A program made the position numbers and the translations under genes. 64,000 nt of DNA from Planosporangium flavigriseum (lineage in GTDB: Bacteria; Actinomycetota; Actinomycetes; Mycobacteriales; Micromonosporaceae). Below the pieces are notes generated by a model, which ran no database searches, was not told the origin of the DNA, and saw only the letters and a program-made list of their open reading frames with translations. This document shows positions 33,126 through 41,272 of the stretch, piece by piece. The stretch lies in contig NZ_JAATVW010000005.1 of assembly GCF_011947225.1 (NCBI RefSeq), positions 1 through 64,000 on the forward strand, given 5' to 3'. Position 1 is the first letter of the stretch. The number at the start of each line of letters is the position of its first letter.

Positions 33126-35681
33126 GTGTCGCGCGCTACTGCCGTGCGCGCATTTCTCGCCCTTGTCATACTCGCCGTGTCCGGGTGGCTGGTCGCCGCC
33201 AGACCGGCGCGGCTGGGGCTGGATCTGCGTGGCGGAACTCAGATCGTGTTGGAAACCCGTGACGGTGAGCTGGCCAAGGCCACCGCGAAAACCACCGATG
33301 ACGCCCTGGAGGTGCTGCGCCGGCGCGTCGACGAGCTCGGCGTGGCCGAGCCGACCCTCGCGCGCTCCGGCGAGCGTCGCATCATCGTCGAGCTCCCCGG
33401 CGTCACCGACCCCAAAGAGGCCGTCGACGTCATCGGTCGTACCGCCCAATTAACGTTCCGGCCCGTGCTCGGGATCGCGCCGCAGCAGCCCGACCCGACC
33501 CCCGCACCCAGCGGTACCCCGACGCCGGCCCCGAGTGAGAGCCCGACACCGGCCCCGAACGGGACCCCGACGCCGGCCCCCGCCGGCACGCCAGCACCGG
33601 ACACCTCGACGAGTCCGGGCACCGCACCGGGGTCCAGCGGCGGCGAACTGGTGCTTCCGGACGAGAGCGGGCAGCGGCTCCGGCTGGGCCCGGCGGCCCT
33701 GTCCGGCCAGCAGATCAAGGGCGCCGAAGGCCAGCCCGGTCAGTTCGGCGGCTGGCAGGTGACGATCAACTTTGCCGGCGCGGGGGAGCGCGCCTGGCAG
33801 CAACTGACCGGCAAGGCAGCCTGCGCCCCGGCCGGCGACCCGACCCGCCGCGTCGCCATCGTCCTCGACGACAAGGTGATCTCCTCACCGCAGGTCGAGC
33901 AGACCGTCGCCTGCGACGTCGGGATCACCGGCGGCTCGACGGTCATCACCGGATCGTTCGGCAAGGAGGAGGCCAAGGACCTCGCCCTGCTGGTCCGCGC
34001 CGGGGCGCTCCCGGTCCCCGTGGAGGTCATCGAACAGCGCACCGTCGGCCCGACGCTGGGCAAGGCGGCCATCGAGGCCTCCGCGCAGGCCGCCGTCATC
34101 GGCCTGATCGCCACGATCCTGTTCATCGTCGCGGTGTACCGCATCGTCGGCGGGCTCGCCGCGGTGGCACTGGTCGCGTACGGGCTGATCTCCTACGCCG
34201 CGCTGCTGGCGCTCGGCGCCACGCTGACACTGCCCGGCCTGGCCGGGTTCGTCCTCGCGATCGGCATGGCCGTCGACGCCAACGTGCTGGTGTTCGAACG
34301 AGCCAGGGAGGAGTACGCCGGCGGCAAACGCACCCTGCGCACCGCGATCCGGGGCGGGTTCGCCAACGCCTGGTCGGCGATCATCGACTCCAACATCACC
34401 ACCCTGCTCGCCGCCGGCCTGCTGTTCTTCCTGGCTTCCGGTCCGGTACGCGGCTTCGGAGTCACGCTGAGCATCGGCGTGGTCGTGTCGATGTTCACCG
34501 CGCTGGTCCTCACCCGCGTGCTCGCCGAAGTGACGCTGAAGCAGGGCTGGCTCGCCAAGCGGCCCGGTTGGAGCGGGCTGGGCAACGTCGGCTGGGTACG
34601 CCGCACCCTCGAGCGGAAGAACCCCGACCTGATGGGCCGCGGCCGGCTGTGGATCGCCGTCGCCGCGGTCGCGGTGGTGCTGGCGGTGGCCGGCATCGCG
34701 GTACGGGGACTGAACTTCGGGGTGGAGTTCACCGGCGGTCGGCTGGTGGAGTACAGCACCAGCCAGCGGATCTCGGTCGACCAGGCCCGCACCGCGGTCA
34801 CCGGCGCCGGTCTGTCCCAGGCGGTGGTCAACGAATCCGGCGACGGCAACATCTCGGTGCGCGCGGGCGGCTTCGACGACACAGGCGAGCAGAAGGTGCG
34901 CGACGCGCTCGCCAACGCGGGGGCCGGCACGGTGGAGCGGCTCCGCGACGAGCAGGTCGGCCCCAGCCTCGGCGACGAACTGCGCCGCAAGGCGTTGATC
35001 GCACTGACCATCGCGTTGGCGGCCCAGCTGGCCTACCTCGCGTTCCGGTTCCGGTGGCAGTGGAGCGCGGCAGCCGTCCTGGGCATGGCCCACGACGTGC
35101 TGATCCTCGTCGGCATCTTCGCCTGGCTCGGCAAACCCGTCGACGGGGTCTTCCTGGCCGCGCTGCTCACCGTGATCGGGTACTCGGTCAACGACTCGGT
35201 GGTCGTCTTCGACCGGGTCCGCGAACTCGTCGGCGCGGCGAAAAAGGAGCGGCGCGACCGGCGACCGACGTTCGCGCAGCTGGCCAACACCGCCTGCCTG
35301 CAGACCGTGCCCCGTACGGTGAACACCGGCATGGGTGCGCTGTTCATCCTGATCGCGCTGGCCGTCCTCGGCGGCGAGTCGCTGCTCGACTTCGCCCTCG
35401 CCCTGCTGATCGGCGTGATCGCTGGTACCTACTCGTCGGTGTTCGTGGCCACCCCGCTGGCCGTCACGTTCGAAAACCGCCCCGGCGGTCTCGGTGCAGT
35501 CCTGGGCCGCCCCGGCACCACGAGAGGGCGGACGTTGACGCGGACGCCGGACGCGACCTCCGAGCCTGCGGCGGCGGAGACGGCGGAGACCGCGGCGACG
35601 GTGGTGGAGAGTCCGACCGGGGCGGCCGGCCGCACCACCGGCAAGGCGACGGCGGTCAAGCGAAAGAGGCCCAGACGATGA
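33126..35681 (+). CDS. secDF: SecD-SecF fusion protein
   Basis: An 851-residue fusion of the two Sec-accessory proteins that use the proton gradient to pull exported proteins across the membrane. SecD half: an N-terminal segment, GLDLRGGTQIVLET, an extracytoplasmic domain, then six membrane segments with GMAVDANVLVFERAREE. SecF half from about residue 500: GLNFGVEFTGGRLVEY and IGYSVNDSVVVFDRVRE. A Pro/Thr-rich insert of about 45 residues sits at 120-165. The gene stands apart from the usual secD-secF locus, next to an antiporter. GTG 33126 has GAGGAG upstream. Confidence 0.9.
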   Translation: MSRATAVRAFLALVILAVSGWLVAARPARLGLDLRGGTQIVLETRDGELAKATAKTTDDALEVLRRRVDELGVAEPTLARSGERRIIVELPGVTDPKEAVDVIGRTAQLTFRPVLGIAPQQPDPTPAPSGTPTPAPSESPTPAPNGTPTPAPAGTPAPDTSTSPGTAPGSSGGELVLPDESGQRLRLGPAALSGQQIKGAEGQPGQFGGWQVTINFAGAGERAWQQLTGKAACAPAGDPTRRVAIVLDDKVISSPQVEQTVACDVGITGGSTVITGSFGKEEAKDLALLVRAGALPVPVEVIEQRTVGPTLGKAAIEASAQAAVIGLIATILFIVAVYRIVGGLAAVALVAYGLISYAALLALGATLTLPGLAGFVLAIGMAVDANVLVFERAREEYAGGKRTLRTAIRGGFANAWSAIIDSNITTLLAAGLLFFLASGPVRGFGVTLSIGVVVSMFTALVLTRVLAEVTLKQGWLAKRPGWSGLGNVGWVRRTLERKNPDLMGRGRLWIAVAAVAVVLAVAGIAVRGLNFGVEFTGGRLVEYSTSQRISVDQARTAVTGAGLSQAVVNESGDGNISVRAGGFDDTGEQKVRDALANAGAGTVERLRDEQVGPSLGDELRRKALIALTIALAAQLAYLAFRFRWQWSAAAVLGMAHDVLILVGIFAWLGKPVDGVFLAALLTVIGYSVNDSVVVFDRVRELVGAAKKERRDRRPTFAQLANTACLQTVPRTVNTGMGALFILIALAVLGGESLLDFALALLIGVIAGTYSSVFVATPLAVTFENRPGGLGAVLGRPGTTRGRTLTRTPDATSEPAAAETAETAATVVESPTGAAGRTTGKATAVKRKRPRR

Positions 35682-35712
35682 GCCACGACACGGTCGAACA
35701 GCGGCTCAGCTA

Positions 35713-36952
35713 GTGCTCTGACCACAAACGTTGGTGGTATGGGTCAGGCTGCGGTCCGGGTCGAGGGCTGGCCCCATCGTCGTTGGCGTTCAGAGCGGAT
35801 GCGGGTGCGTTCGCGGCGTTGTGCGGCCAGGACGTCGGGGTGGCGGGCGTTTGCGTTGCGCCAGCGCAGATAGGCGTGGATGGCCTTGATGGACGCCGGG
35901 TGGTTGGCCCGGTTCGATCCTGCGATGGTGAACATGCAGGGGCCCGAAGTGGGCCTCGATCGGGTTGGCCCACGAGGAGTAGGTCGGGGTGAAGCACAGC
36001 TCGACCTTGTTCCGGGCGGCCCACTGGCGGATCGCCGCGCCGCGGTGGGCGGACAGGTTGTCCAGGATGACGTAGATCGGCGCCCCGTCCGGGCGTGCCC
36101 GTCGGATCGACTTGAGCGCGGCGAGGGTGTTCGCCGCGGACTTTCGGCGGTGGACCACGCCCCACAGCGTGTCGTCGCCGACGCTGTAGCAGCCGTGGAA
36201 CTGCCGCACGCCGTGCAGCTTGTGGTAGTTCGCCGGCAGTCGGTCCGGATGCCCGGCCGGCGCCCAGCCCGCCCCGGCGTGCGGCCGGGCCGCGAGGGGC
36301 CCGAACTCGTCGAAGGCGAACACCCGGTCAGGAACCTCGGTCATGACCTGCTCGATGCGGGCGAGCTTGATGTCGCGGTCGGGGTCGTTGGACTCCTTCC
36401 ACGTCTTGGTGCTCTGGAACGTGAGGCCGTGCTTGCGCAGCAACTGCCGCAGTCGTTCCCGGCCCACCCGCACCCGGCGGGTGCCGTGGTTGTGCGCGAG
36501 GTAGTCAGCGAGTTTACGCACGCTCCACAGGGTGAACGGCTGCCCAACGCTTCGGGGCGGGTAGTGGCCGTCGCGGCGATGACCGCGTCGTCGTCTTCAC
36601 TGATCAGGCGGGGACGGCCACCCGCCCACTGAGGGTCCAGGCTGGCCATGCCGATCTCGTTGAACCCGTGGATGACTTGCCGCACCGAGTCCTCGTCGGC
36701 CTGTACCAGCCTGGCGATCACCGGCACGCTGTTGCCGCCGGCCGAGGCCAGCACGACCATCGCCCGACGCAGCTTGATCGCCGAGCCGGTCCCTCGTCGA
36801 GTGATACGCAACAGCTGCTGCCCTTCCTGGTCAGTCAGCCGCCGTACACGCACGGGTTCTGCCACCCGCACAGCCTGCAACCCCGCACGCTGCCCGCCTG
36901 GGAGGCCGGGCGGCGTGTCATCCAACACCGTGAACGTCTGTGGTCAGAGCAC
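35713..36952 (-). mobile_element. IS630-family insertion sequence, 1240 bp
   Basis: The ends are inverted repeats: GTGCTCTGACCACAAACGTT at 35713-35732 and its complement with one difference at 36933-36952. The element is flanked on both sides by TA (35711-35712 and 36953-36954), the target duplication expected for IS630. It carries one decayed transposase gene on the minus strand. Confidence 0.9.
35744..36928 (-). pseudogene. IS630 transposase broken by two frameshifts
   Basis: Three consecutive frames make up one transposase. The first (from 36928) holds the helix-turn-helix region (RLTDQEGQQLLRITRRG to RPEALG). After a frame change near 36545 comes RKLADYLAHNHGTRRVRVG with the first two catalytic Asp (VFAFDEFGPL, IYVILDNLSAHR) and the Glu (ANPIEAHFGPL). 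A second change near 35940 leads to FTIAGSNRANHPASIKAIHA. No slippery heptamer is apparent at either site, so the gene is probably dead. Confidence 0.85.
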
Positions 36953-37009
36953 TAGCACTGGCGGCTGGTCGCCGCCATTGGACCAACGCCCACCGGCCGT
37001 CTCGTGGTT

Positions 37010-37270
37010 CCAATACATCGATGATCTTCGTGCGTGCGAGCGATGTGTCAGCAATAGTCGGTGAGCTACGGTGCGCGGCCCTGAGCGACGGTGCGTGTCC
37101 GTGATTGTCGAGCAAGATCACGGCGGTGCGTGTGATCGGTGTGCGATCGCCGGTCGGCGCTGTCGCTGCTGATCGGCGGTGAGCGTCCCTGACGCACGCT
37201 GATCGTCGCTGGCAGGTACCCTAGTGCCCGTCGCCCTCGTAGCTCAGGGGATAGAGCATCGGTTTCCTAA
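37010..37270 (+). repeat. Right copy of the 261-bp direct repeat, continuous with intact tRNA-Arg
   Basis: It aligns without gaps to 25949-26209, about 94 percent identical by my count. It contains the TACCCT box at 37217-37222, about 10 bases upstream of the tRNA. Here the tRNA continues to its 3' end. Confidence 0.9.
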
Positions 37271-37308
37271 ACCGTGTGTCGCAGGTTCGAATCCTGCCGG
37301 GGGCACCA
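37233..37308 (+). tRNA. tRNA-Arg (anticodon CCU), CCA encoded
   Basis: A full cloverleaf: acceptor GCCCTCG/CGGGGGC with one T-G pair, D arm GCTC/GAGC, anticodon loop TTCCTAA with anticodon CCT in the DNA, T arm GCAGG-TTCGAAT-CCTGC, discriminator A and encoded CCA (37306-37308). The outermost anticodon-stem pair is T-T. This tRNA reads the rare AGG codon. It forms the junction between two mobile regions, and a 12-base piece of its 3' end recurs at 55128-55139. Confidence 0.93.
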
Positions 37309-37415
37309 AGGACATGGGCACGGTCGTCGAGATCACGGACATTGGTGATCGAGGCGGCCGTTTCGCTTTCTGTCAATCCTGAGGCCGCTGGTCGGCGCCG
37401 GTCGGGCGGTGCGCG

Positions 37416-38252
37416 ATGAGCGCCACGAATCGCGTGATCGTCGGTGCGGCCGGAACGACGGTGGTCGGGCTTGCTGGGGTCGCCGGGGCTATCTCTTATT
37501 CGCACATGGCCGAGTTGGCGCGGCTGCACGGCGAGGTCGGATGGCGGGCGCACGCGTTCCCGGTGTCGGTCGACGGGATCGAGATCGTGGCGTCGCTGGT
37601 GTTGCTGGCGCATCGCCGGGCTGGGACGCGGGCGGGCTGGCTGCCGTGGGCGGCGCTGGCGGCCGGGACGGCGGCGAGCGTCGCGGCGAACGTGGCGGTC
37701 GGGGGTTCGGATCCGGTCGGGCGGCTGGTGGCCGGGTGGCCGGCGGTGGCGCTGTTGGTGTCGATCAAGCTGCTGGCCGGGCTGCTCGACTCCGCGCCGG
37801 CTGATGTCGGCTCCGGTGGTGATCGGGTGGCGATGGCCGATGCTCCGGGTTGCGAGGATGCGGCCGGTTCCGATGGTCCCCATGGTCCCCGCGGTCCCGT
37901 TGGTCCCGACGCGGGACCGGATGGGCCGCAGGCGGGACGCGATGCTCCACGGTTGACCGAAACGCTGGGGACCGGTTTGCCTCCGGATGAGCCAACGAGC
38001 CGGACCGGCCTGGCCGAGTTGGAGACCGCTGCCCGCGTGGTCCGAGACCAGCTGGCCGCCGCCGGGACTCCGGTGAACCGGCGCAACCTCGCGACGGGAC
38101 TCCGCGCGGCCGGCCACCGGGTCCGCAACGACCGGCTCAGCCACCTGCTGCGCGTTGTCGTTACTGCCGACGGTCCGGAACCGTTCACTGCTACCGGTAA
38201 CGGCGCCAGAGAATACGCGTCGGCCCCGTTCGGGGGTGGTGACCGTGGTTGA
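37416..38252 (+). CDS. DUF2637 membrane protein (actinobacterial mobile-element protein)
   Basis: A 278-residue protein. Residues 1-125 have four hydrophobic segments of DUF2637 (VIVGAAGTTVVGLAGVAGAI, HAFPVSVDGIEIVASLVLL, WAALAAGTAASVAANVAVGG, WPAVALLVSIKLLAGLL). A collagen-like GPHGPRGPVGP linker follows, then a C-terminal winged-helix-like region (AAARVVRDQLAAAGTPVNRR). DUF2637 proteins are standard in actinomycete integrative elements, often linked to spread (Spd) functions. It is the first gene right of the tRNA, as expected at an element's left end. Confidence 0.87.
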   Translation: MSATNRVIVGAAGTTVVGLAGVAGAISYSHMAELARLHGEVGWRAHAFPVSVDGIEIVASLVLLAHRRAGTRAGWLPWAALAAGTAASVAANVAVGGSDPVGRLVAGWPAVALLVSIKLLAGLLDSAPADVGSGGDRVAMADAPGCEDAAGSDGPHGPRGPVGPDAGPDGPQAGRDAPRLTETLGTGLPPDEPTSRTGLAELETAARVVRDQLAAAGTPVNRRNLATGLRAAGHRVRNDRLSHLLRVVVTADGPEPFTATGNGAREYASAPFGGGDRG

Positions 38253-38536
38253 TCTCAGGACGCGAAAGATGCTGGCGGCTCTGTCAGCGCTGCTGCCCGG
38301 CGGTGCGCCGAATCTGTCAGTCGCAAGACCATCGTCAGCCTTCGGCGGTCGTCGGGGCGTGACAGGTACGGTGCGGCGTCCGACAGATGCGCAGCGGCAC
38401 GCGGTGACGTCCTCGTTCTTGTTTCGTCAGCGCGGGGGTTGCCGGTTGCTCTTGCTCCGAACGGCGAGCCCTGCGGCGCTGTCAGTGCTGGTCGGGACCG
38501 CTTTCGGGCTTTCGGGCCGACCGGCGACTGACACCT
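38253..38536. other. Spacer with several CTGTCAG motifs
   Basis: No clear gene. The heptamer CTGTCAG occurs at 38281, 38314 and 38479, two of them followed by a GCTG-like extension. They could be binding sites for an element-encoded protein, or chance. A GTG frame overlapping the end of the DUF2637 gene gives no recognisable product. Confidence 0.3.
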
Positions 38537-40267
38537 GTGGTGTCACCGGAAGCAGCCCATGGAGAGTCGGGACGGATCGGCGGTGCTGCCGTGGCTGACC
38601 GCTCCTTCCTGACCCAGCTGCGGGCCTCGGGTGGTCCGTCGCATCTGTTGCTGGTCCTGCTCGACCGGCACCGGGTGATGACCACTGGCCAACTCGCCCG
38701 CGCGACGGGGGCGCCGGAACGGACCGTGCGGTACCGGATGGAGCGGCTGCGCGCGGCGAACCTGGTCGAGTGTGCCCGCCCCGGTCGGGAGAGCGGCTCG
38801 GCTCCCCGGCACTGGTGGCTGCGGCCCGCCGGCGCCCGGCTGGTGACTGGGACCGCCGCGGCCGAGGGCCGCCCGTCAGCGATGTTCGCCACGCACGCCG
38901 CCGCGATCACCGAAGTGTGGCTCGCCCTCACCGAACACGGTCCCGCCATCGGCGTCGAACCCGAGGAGTGGCTGACCGACCGGGCCGGCTGGCAGGAGTG
39001 GGACGGCACCGGGACCTGGTCCCGCCGGTACCGGTTGACGCCCGACGCGGTCACCCAGGTACTGCTGGCCAGTGCCGGGAGTGCGGTTATTTTCGTCGAG
39101 GTAGACCTGGCGTCGATGACGCAGACCCTGCTCAAGCAGAAGGTGGTCCGCTATCTGGCCTACGCCGCCGACCGGGCCTGGCTTGGGGTACACCCGCACT
39201 GCCCGCCTCTGCTGCTGCTCACCACCACCGCGACGCGGGCCGCGACCTTCGTCCGCGCCGCCCAGCCACTGCTCGACCAACACGAACGCGCCTACGCCAC
39301 CGGCGACCGCGCCGAGGCGCCCGTTGTCGCGGCGTGTGGCCATGTCTGCGACCCGGCCCGCGCGATCGTCGAACCGTGCTGGATGCTGCACGAGGCCGCC
39401 GCCGGCGAACTCACCCTGGCCGAGATTCTCACCGAGCGGCTCGACGCCCAAGCCGAGTCCGAGGCATGGCACACCTACCAGGACACCGTCGTGCGTCGCC
39501 GGGCCGACCTCGACGCCCTGGGCGATCTACGCTCTGTCAGCGGGCTCGCCGACTGGCTGGGCAGCGAATGCGCCGCGGCGGCAATGCGGGCAGTGGTCGG
39601 CGATGACCCGGCGAAGTTCCTCGACACCGAACCCAACCTCGCCAACCAGATCATCGACTGGAGCCGGGTCCGGCGCAAGATCGGCCGCTTCGAGGCACGC
39701 GACCTAGCCCGGCCGCTAGTCGCCGTGCTGGAGGACCGGTATGCCGCGCTGTGGACCGAGCAGGCCCGCCGACTGCTCGTCGCAGAGGACCATCTTGTCG
39801 CGGCCCATCCACCCCTGTGCCGGCTCGCCGCGACGCTGGCCGCAGGGAACCTCGCTACCAGCGCCGAGATCAGCATGCTGGGCGTGCCGCCTACCGGCAC
39901 CCGCAGGCGGCTTCAGCACCAGGCGTACGACGACTACCCCGCCCGGCGGGCCGCCGCCGTCGACAGCCTCTGGCAGGCGATGGGACGACGAGCGCGCCGG
40001 CACACCAGCCAGGAGAAGCTCGCCGCGAACTTTGACAAGGAGCACCTGCTCATCTGCGACACCTGCGAACTCATCTATCCCAAGCCCGAACAGGACGAGA
40101 CGTTGTTCGACCGGTGCCCGTACTGCGACGGCACCCTGCTCGACTGGGCCGACCGCGCCTCGATCGTCTCCCTAACGCGGCGACTCGACGACATCCGCGA
40201 GCACCTCCAAGCAGTGAGCCGACGGCGTTGTGCCCCGTGTGCGGTGCCGACGAGGACCGACAGGTGA
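38537..40267 (+). CDS. Replication-relaxation family protein
   Basis: A 576-residue protein. The N-terminal winged helix (HRVMTTGQLARATGAPERTVRYRMERL split over two helices) and the following ATHAAAITEVWLAL and YRLTPDAVTQVLL match replication-relaxation proteins of actinobacterial plasmids and integrative elements. The C-terminal zinc ribbon has CDTCELIYP and CPYCDGTLLDW. It probably binds the element's origin or transfer site. The start is uncertain between GTG 38537, GTG 38540 and GTG 38591; none has a good ribosome site. Confidence 0.8.
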   Translation: MVSPEAAHGESGRIGGAAVADRSFLTQLRASGGPSHLLLVLLDRHRVMTTGQLARATGAPERTVRYRMERLRAANLVECARPGRESGSAPRHWWLRPAGARLVTGTAAAEGRPSAMFATHAAAITEVWLALTEHGPAIGVEPEEWLTDRAGWQEWDGTGTWSRRYRLTPDAVTQVLLASAGSAVIFVEVDLASMTQTLLKQKVVRYLAYAADRAWLGVHPHCPPLLLLTTTATRAATFVRAAQPLLDQHERAYATGDRAEAPVVAACGHVCDPARAIVEPCWMLHEAAAGELTLAEILTERLDAQAESEAWHTYQDTVVRRRADLDALGDLRSVSGLADWLGSECAAAAMRAVVGDDPAKFLDTEPNLANQIIDWSRVRRKIGRFEARDLARPLVAVLEDRYAALWTEQARRLLVAEDHLVAAHPPLCRLAATLAAGNLATSAEISMLGVPPTGTRRRLQHQAYDDYPARRAAAVDSLWQAMGRRARRHTSQEKLAANFDKEHLLICDTCELIYPKPEQDETLFDRCPYCDGTLLDWADRASIVSLTRRLDDIREHLQAVSRRRCAPCAVPTRTDR

Positions 40268-40603
40268 GGCGGGCGGGGACGTACGGATCGCCGTCGCGGC
40301 AGCTGCTCAAGTGCCAGCTCAAGGGGCCGTGGGAGGCGCCGGACGGCGCACGGAAGCGCCCCGTGCTCGCACATGGCAGCGTTCGGCCCCAGCGTCCAGG
40401 CACAGGCCGATGCCCAGGCGAACCAACGCCATCTCTTCCCGGCCCACCACACCCTCGCCGACGGAAAGGAGGCTTACCGTTACACGTCGACACTTGGCCG
40501 TGTAGTTCGTCAAGCGCGCTGAGTGTATCGAGGATTGCGCCGACCGGACGATCGCATGACATGGGTCTATGCCCGACAGCTATAACTAACTACGTTCTGA
40601 TCC
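40268..40603. other. Spacer with a zinc-ribbon coding fragment and the defence-operon promoter
   Basis: A frame near 40235-40315 reads CPVCGADEDRQVRRAGTYGS then QLLKC, like the zinc ribbon at the start of some transposases, but ends in unrelated sequence. Just before the next gene TACGTT (40591-40596) stands seven bases ahead of ATG 40604, and TATAAC (40581-40586) is a second candidate -10. The operon mRNA is probably leaderless. Confidence 0.4.
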
Positions 40604-41272
40604 ATGCCAGCCACAGGAAGTGATGGCGACCCGTACTTCGACGCAGTACGGATCTTGTTGCTGCTTGACGCGGCAGCTCGGCCAGTGGAGCAGGCGGCAG
40701 ACGTGCCGGCGGATGCCGTTGCGGTGCTCAGCGGAGAAGGCCGACTGCAGAAGCTCGACTTTTGGCTGCGGTATCCCGACTACCTTGCAGACGAACTGCT
40801 AAACGACTACGCGACAAGCCGCGAGACGTTCCTGCTTGATCTGGCCGGAGAGATTCTGGACTCCGAGGAACCTGAGCTGCGGTCCATCCCGATGCTGCGG
40901 TACAAGTTTGGCGCGTACGAGCCCCTGGACATGGCGCTGTCGATCCTGGTTTCCGAAGGCTTGGTGGCGCGCGACCCGCTCATCGGGGGTCGGCGCATTC
41001 TGCGCAACAACTACTACCTGACCGCACTCGGCCGCGACGTCGCCCGGTCTGCCGTCGACGAGTTCCCGGTCCTGAGCTGGTACGGCAACCGTGTCCGAGT
41101 CGTCGTAGCGCTCGCGGACGGTTCAGGCCTGACGGGCACCGCATTACGCAGGCGGCAGTACCTACAGCGCGACTACGCCGGTACCGGATTGAACGAGGAG
41201 ATCGGATCGATCGCGGAGCGAGCCCGAAAGCGGCTGGCGACGTTACGCGCGCAGGCGGGAGTGGACGCATGA
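40604..41272 (+). CDS. ABC-three-component-like middle component
   Basis: A 222-residue protein with FDAVRILLLLDAA at the start, then GRLQKLDFWLRYPDYLADEL, RYKFGAYEPLDMALSILVS and a winged-helix-like end. The KLDFxLRYP phrase and the position before an SMC-like ATPase match the middle component (MC2-like) of ABC-three-component conflict systems; that naming is from memory of the family. It probably links the ATPase to the effector. Its stop overlaps the ATPase start (ATGA). The start is leaderless. Confidence 0.65.
   Translation: MPATGSDGDPYFDAVRILLLLDAAARPVEQAADVPADAVAVLSGEGRLQKLDFWLRYPDYLADELLNDYATSRETFLLDLAGEILDSEEPELRSIPMLRYKFGAYEPLDMALSILVSEGLVARDPLIGGRRILRNNYYLTALGRDVARSAVDEFPVLSWYGNRVRVVVALADGSGLTGTALRRRQYLQRDYAGTGLNEEIGSIAERARKRLATLRAQAGVDA

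Noticed and set aside
33490-33620. Possible tandem-repeat or CRISPR-like array
   Set aside because: The repeats encode the Pro/Thr-rich insert of SecDF, are imperfect, and have no spacers.
33885-35093. 402-codon minus-strand frame within secDF
   Set aside because: Gln/Asp/Arg-rich antisense image of the membrane protein; no hydrophobic or catalytic pattern.
35678-35713. Eleven-codon ORF (MSHDTVEQRLS) as a gene interrupted by IS630
   Set aside because: Joining the flanks without the IS still gives a TAG at the same place, so interruption of a longer gene is not supported.
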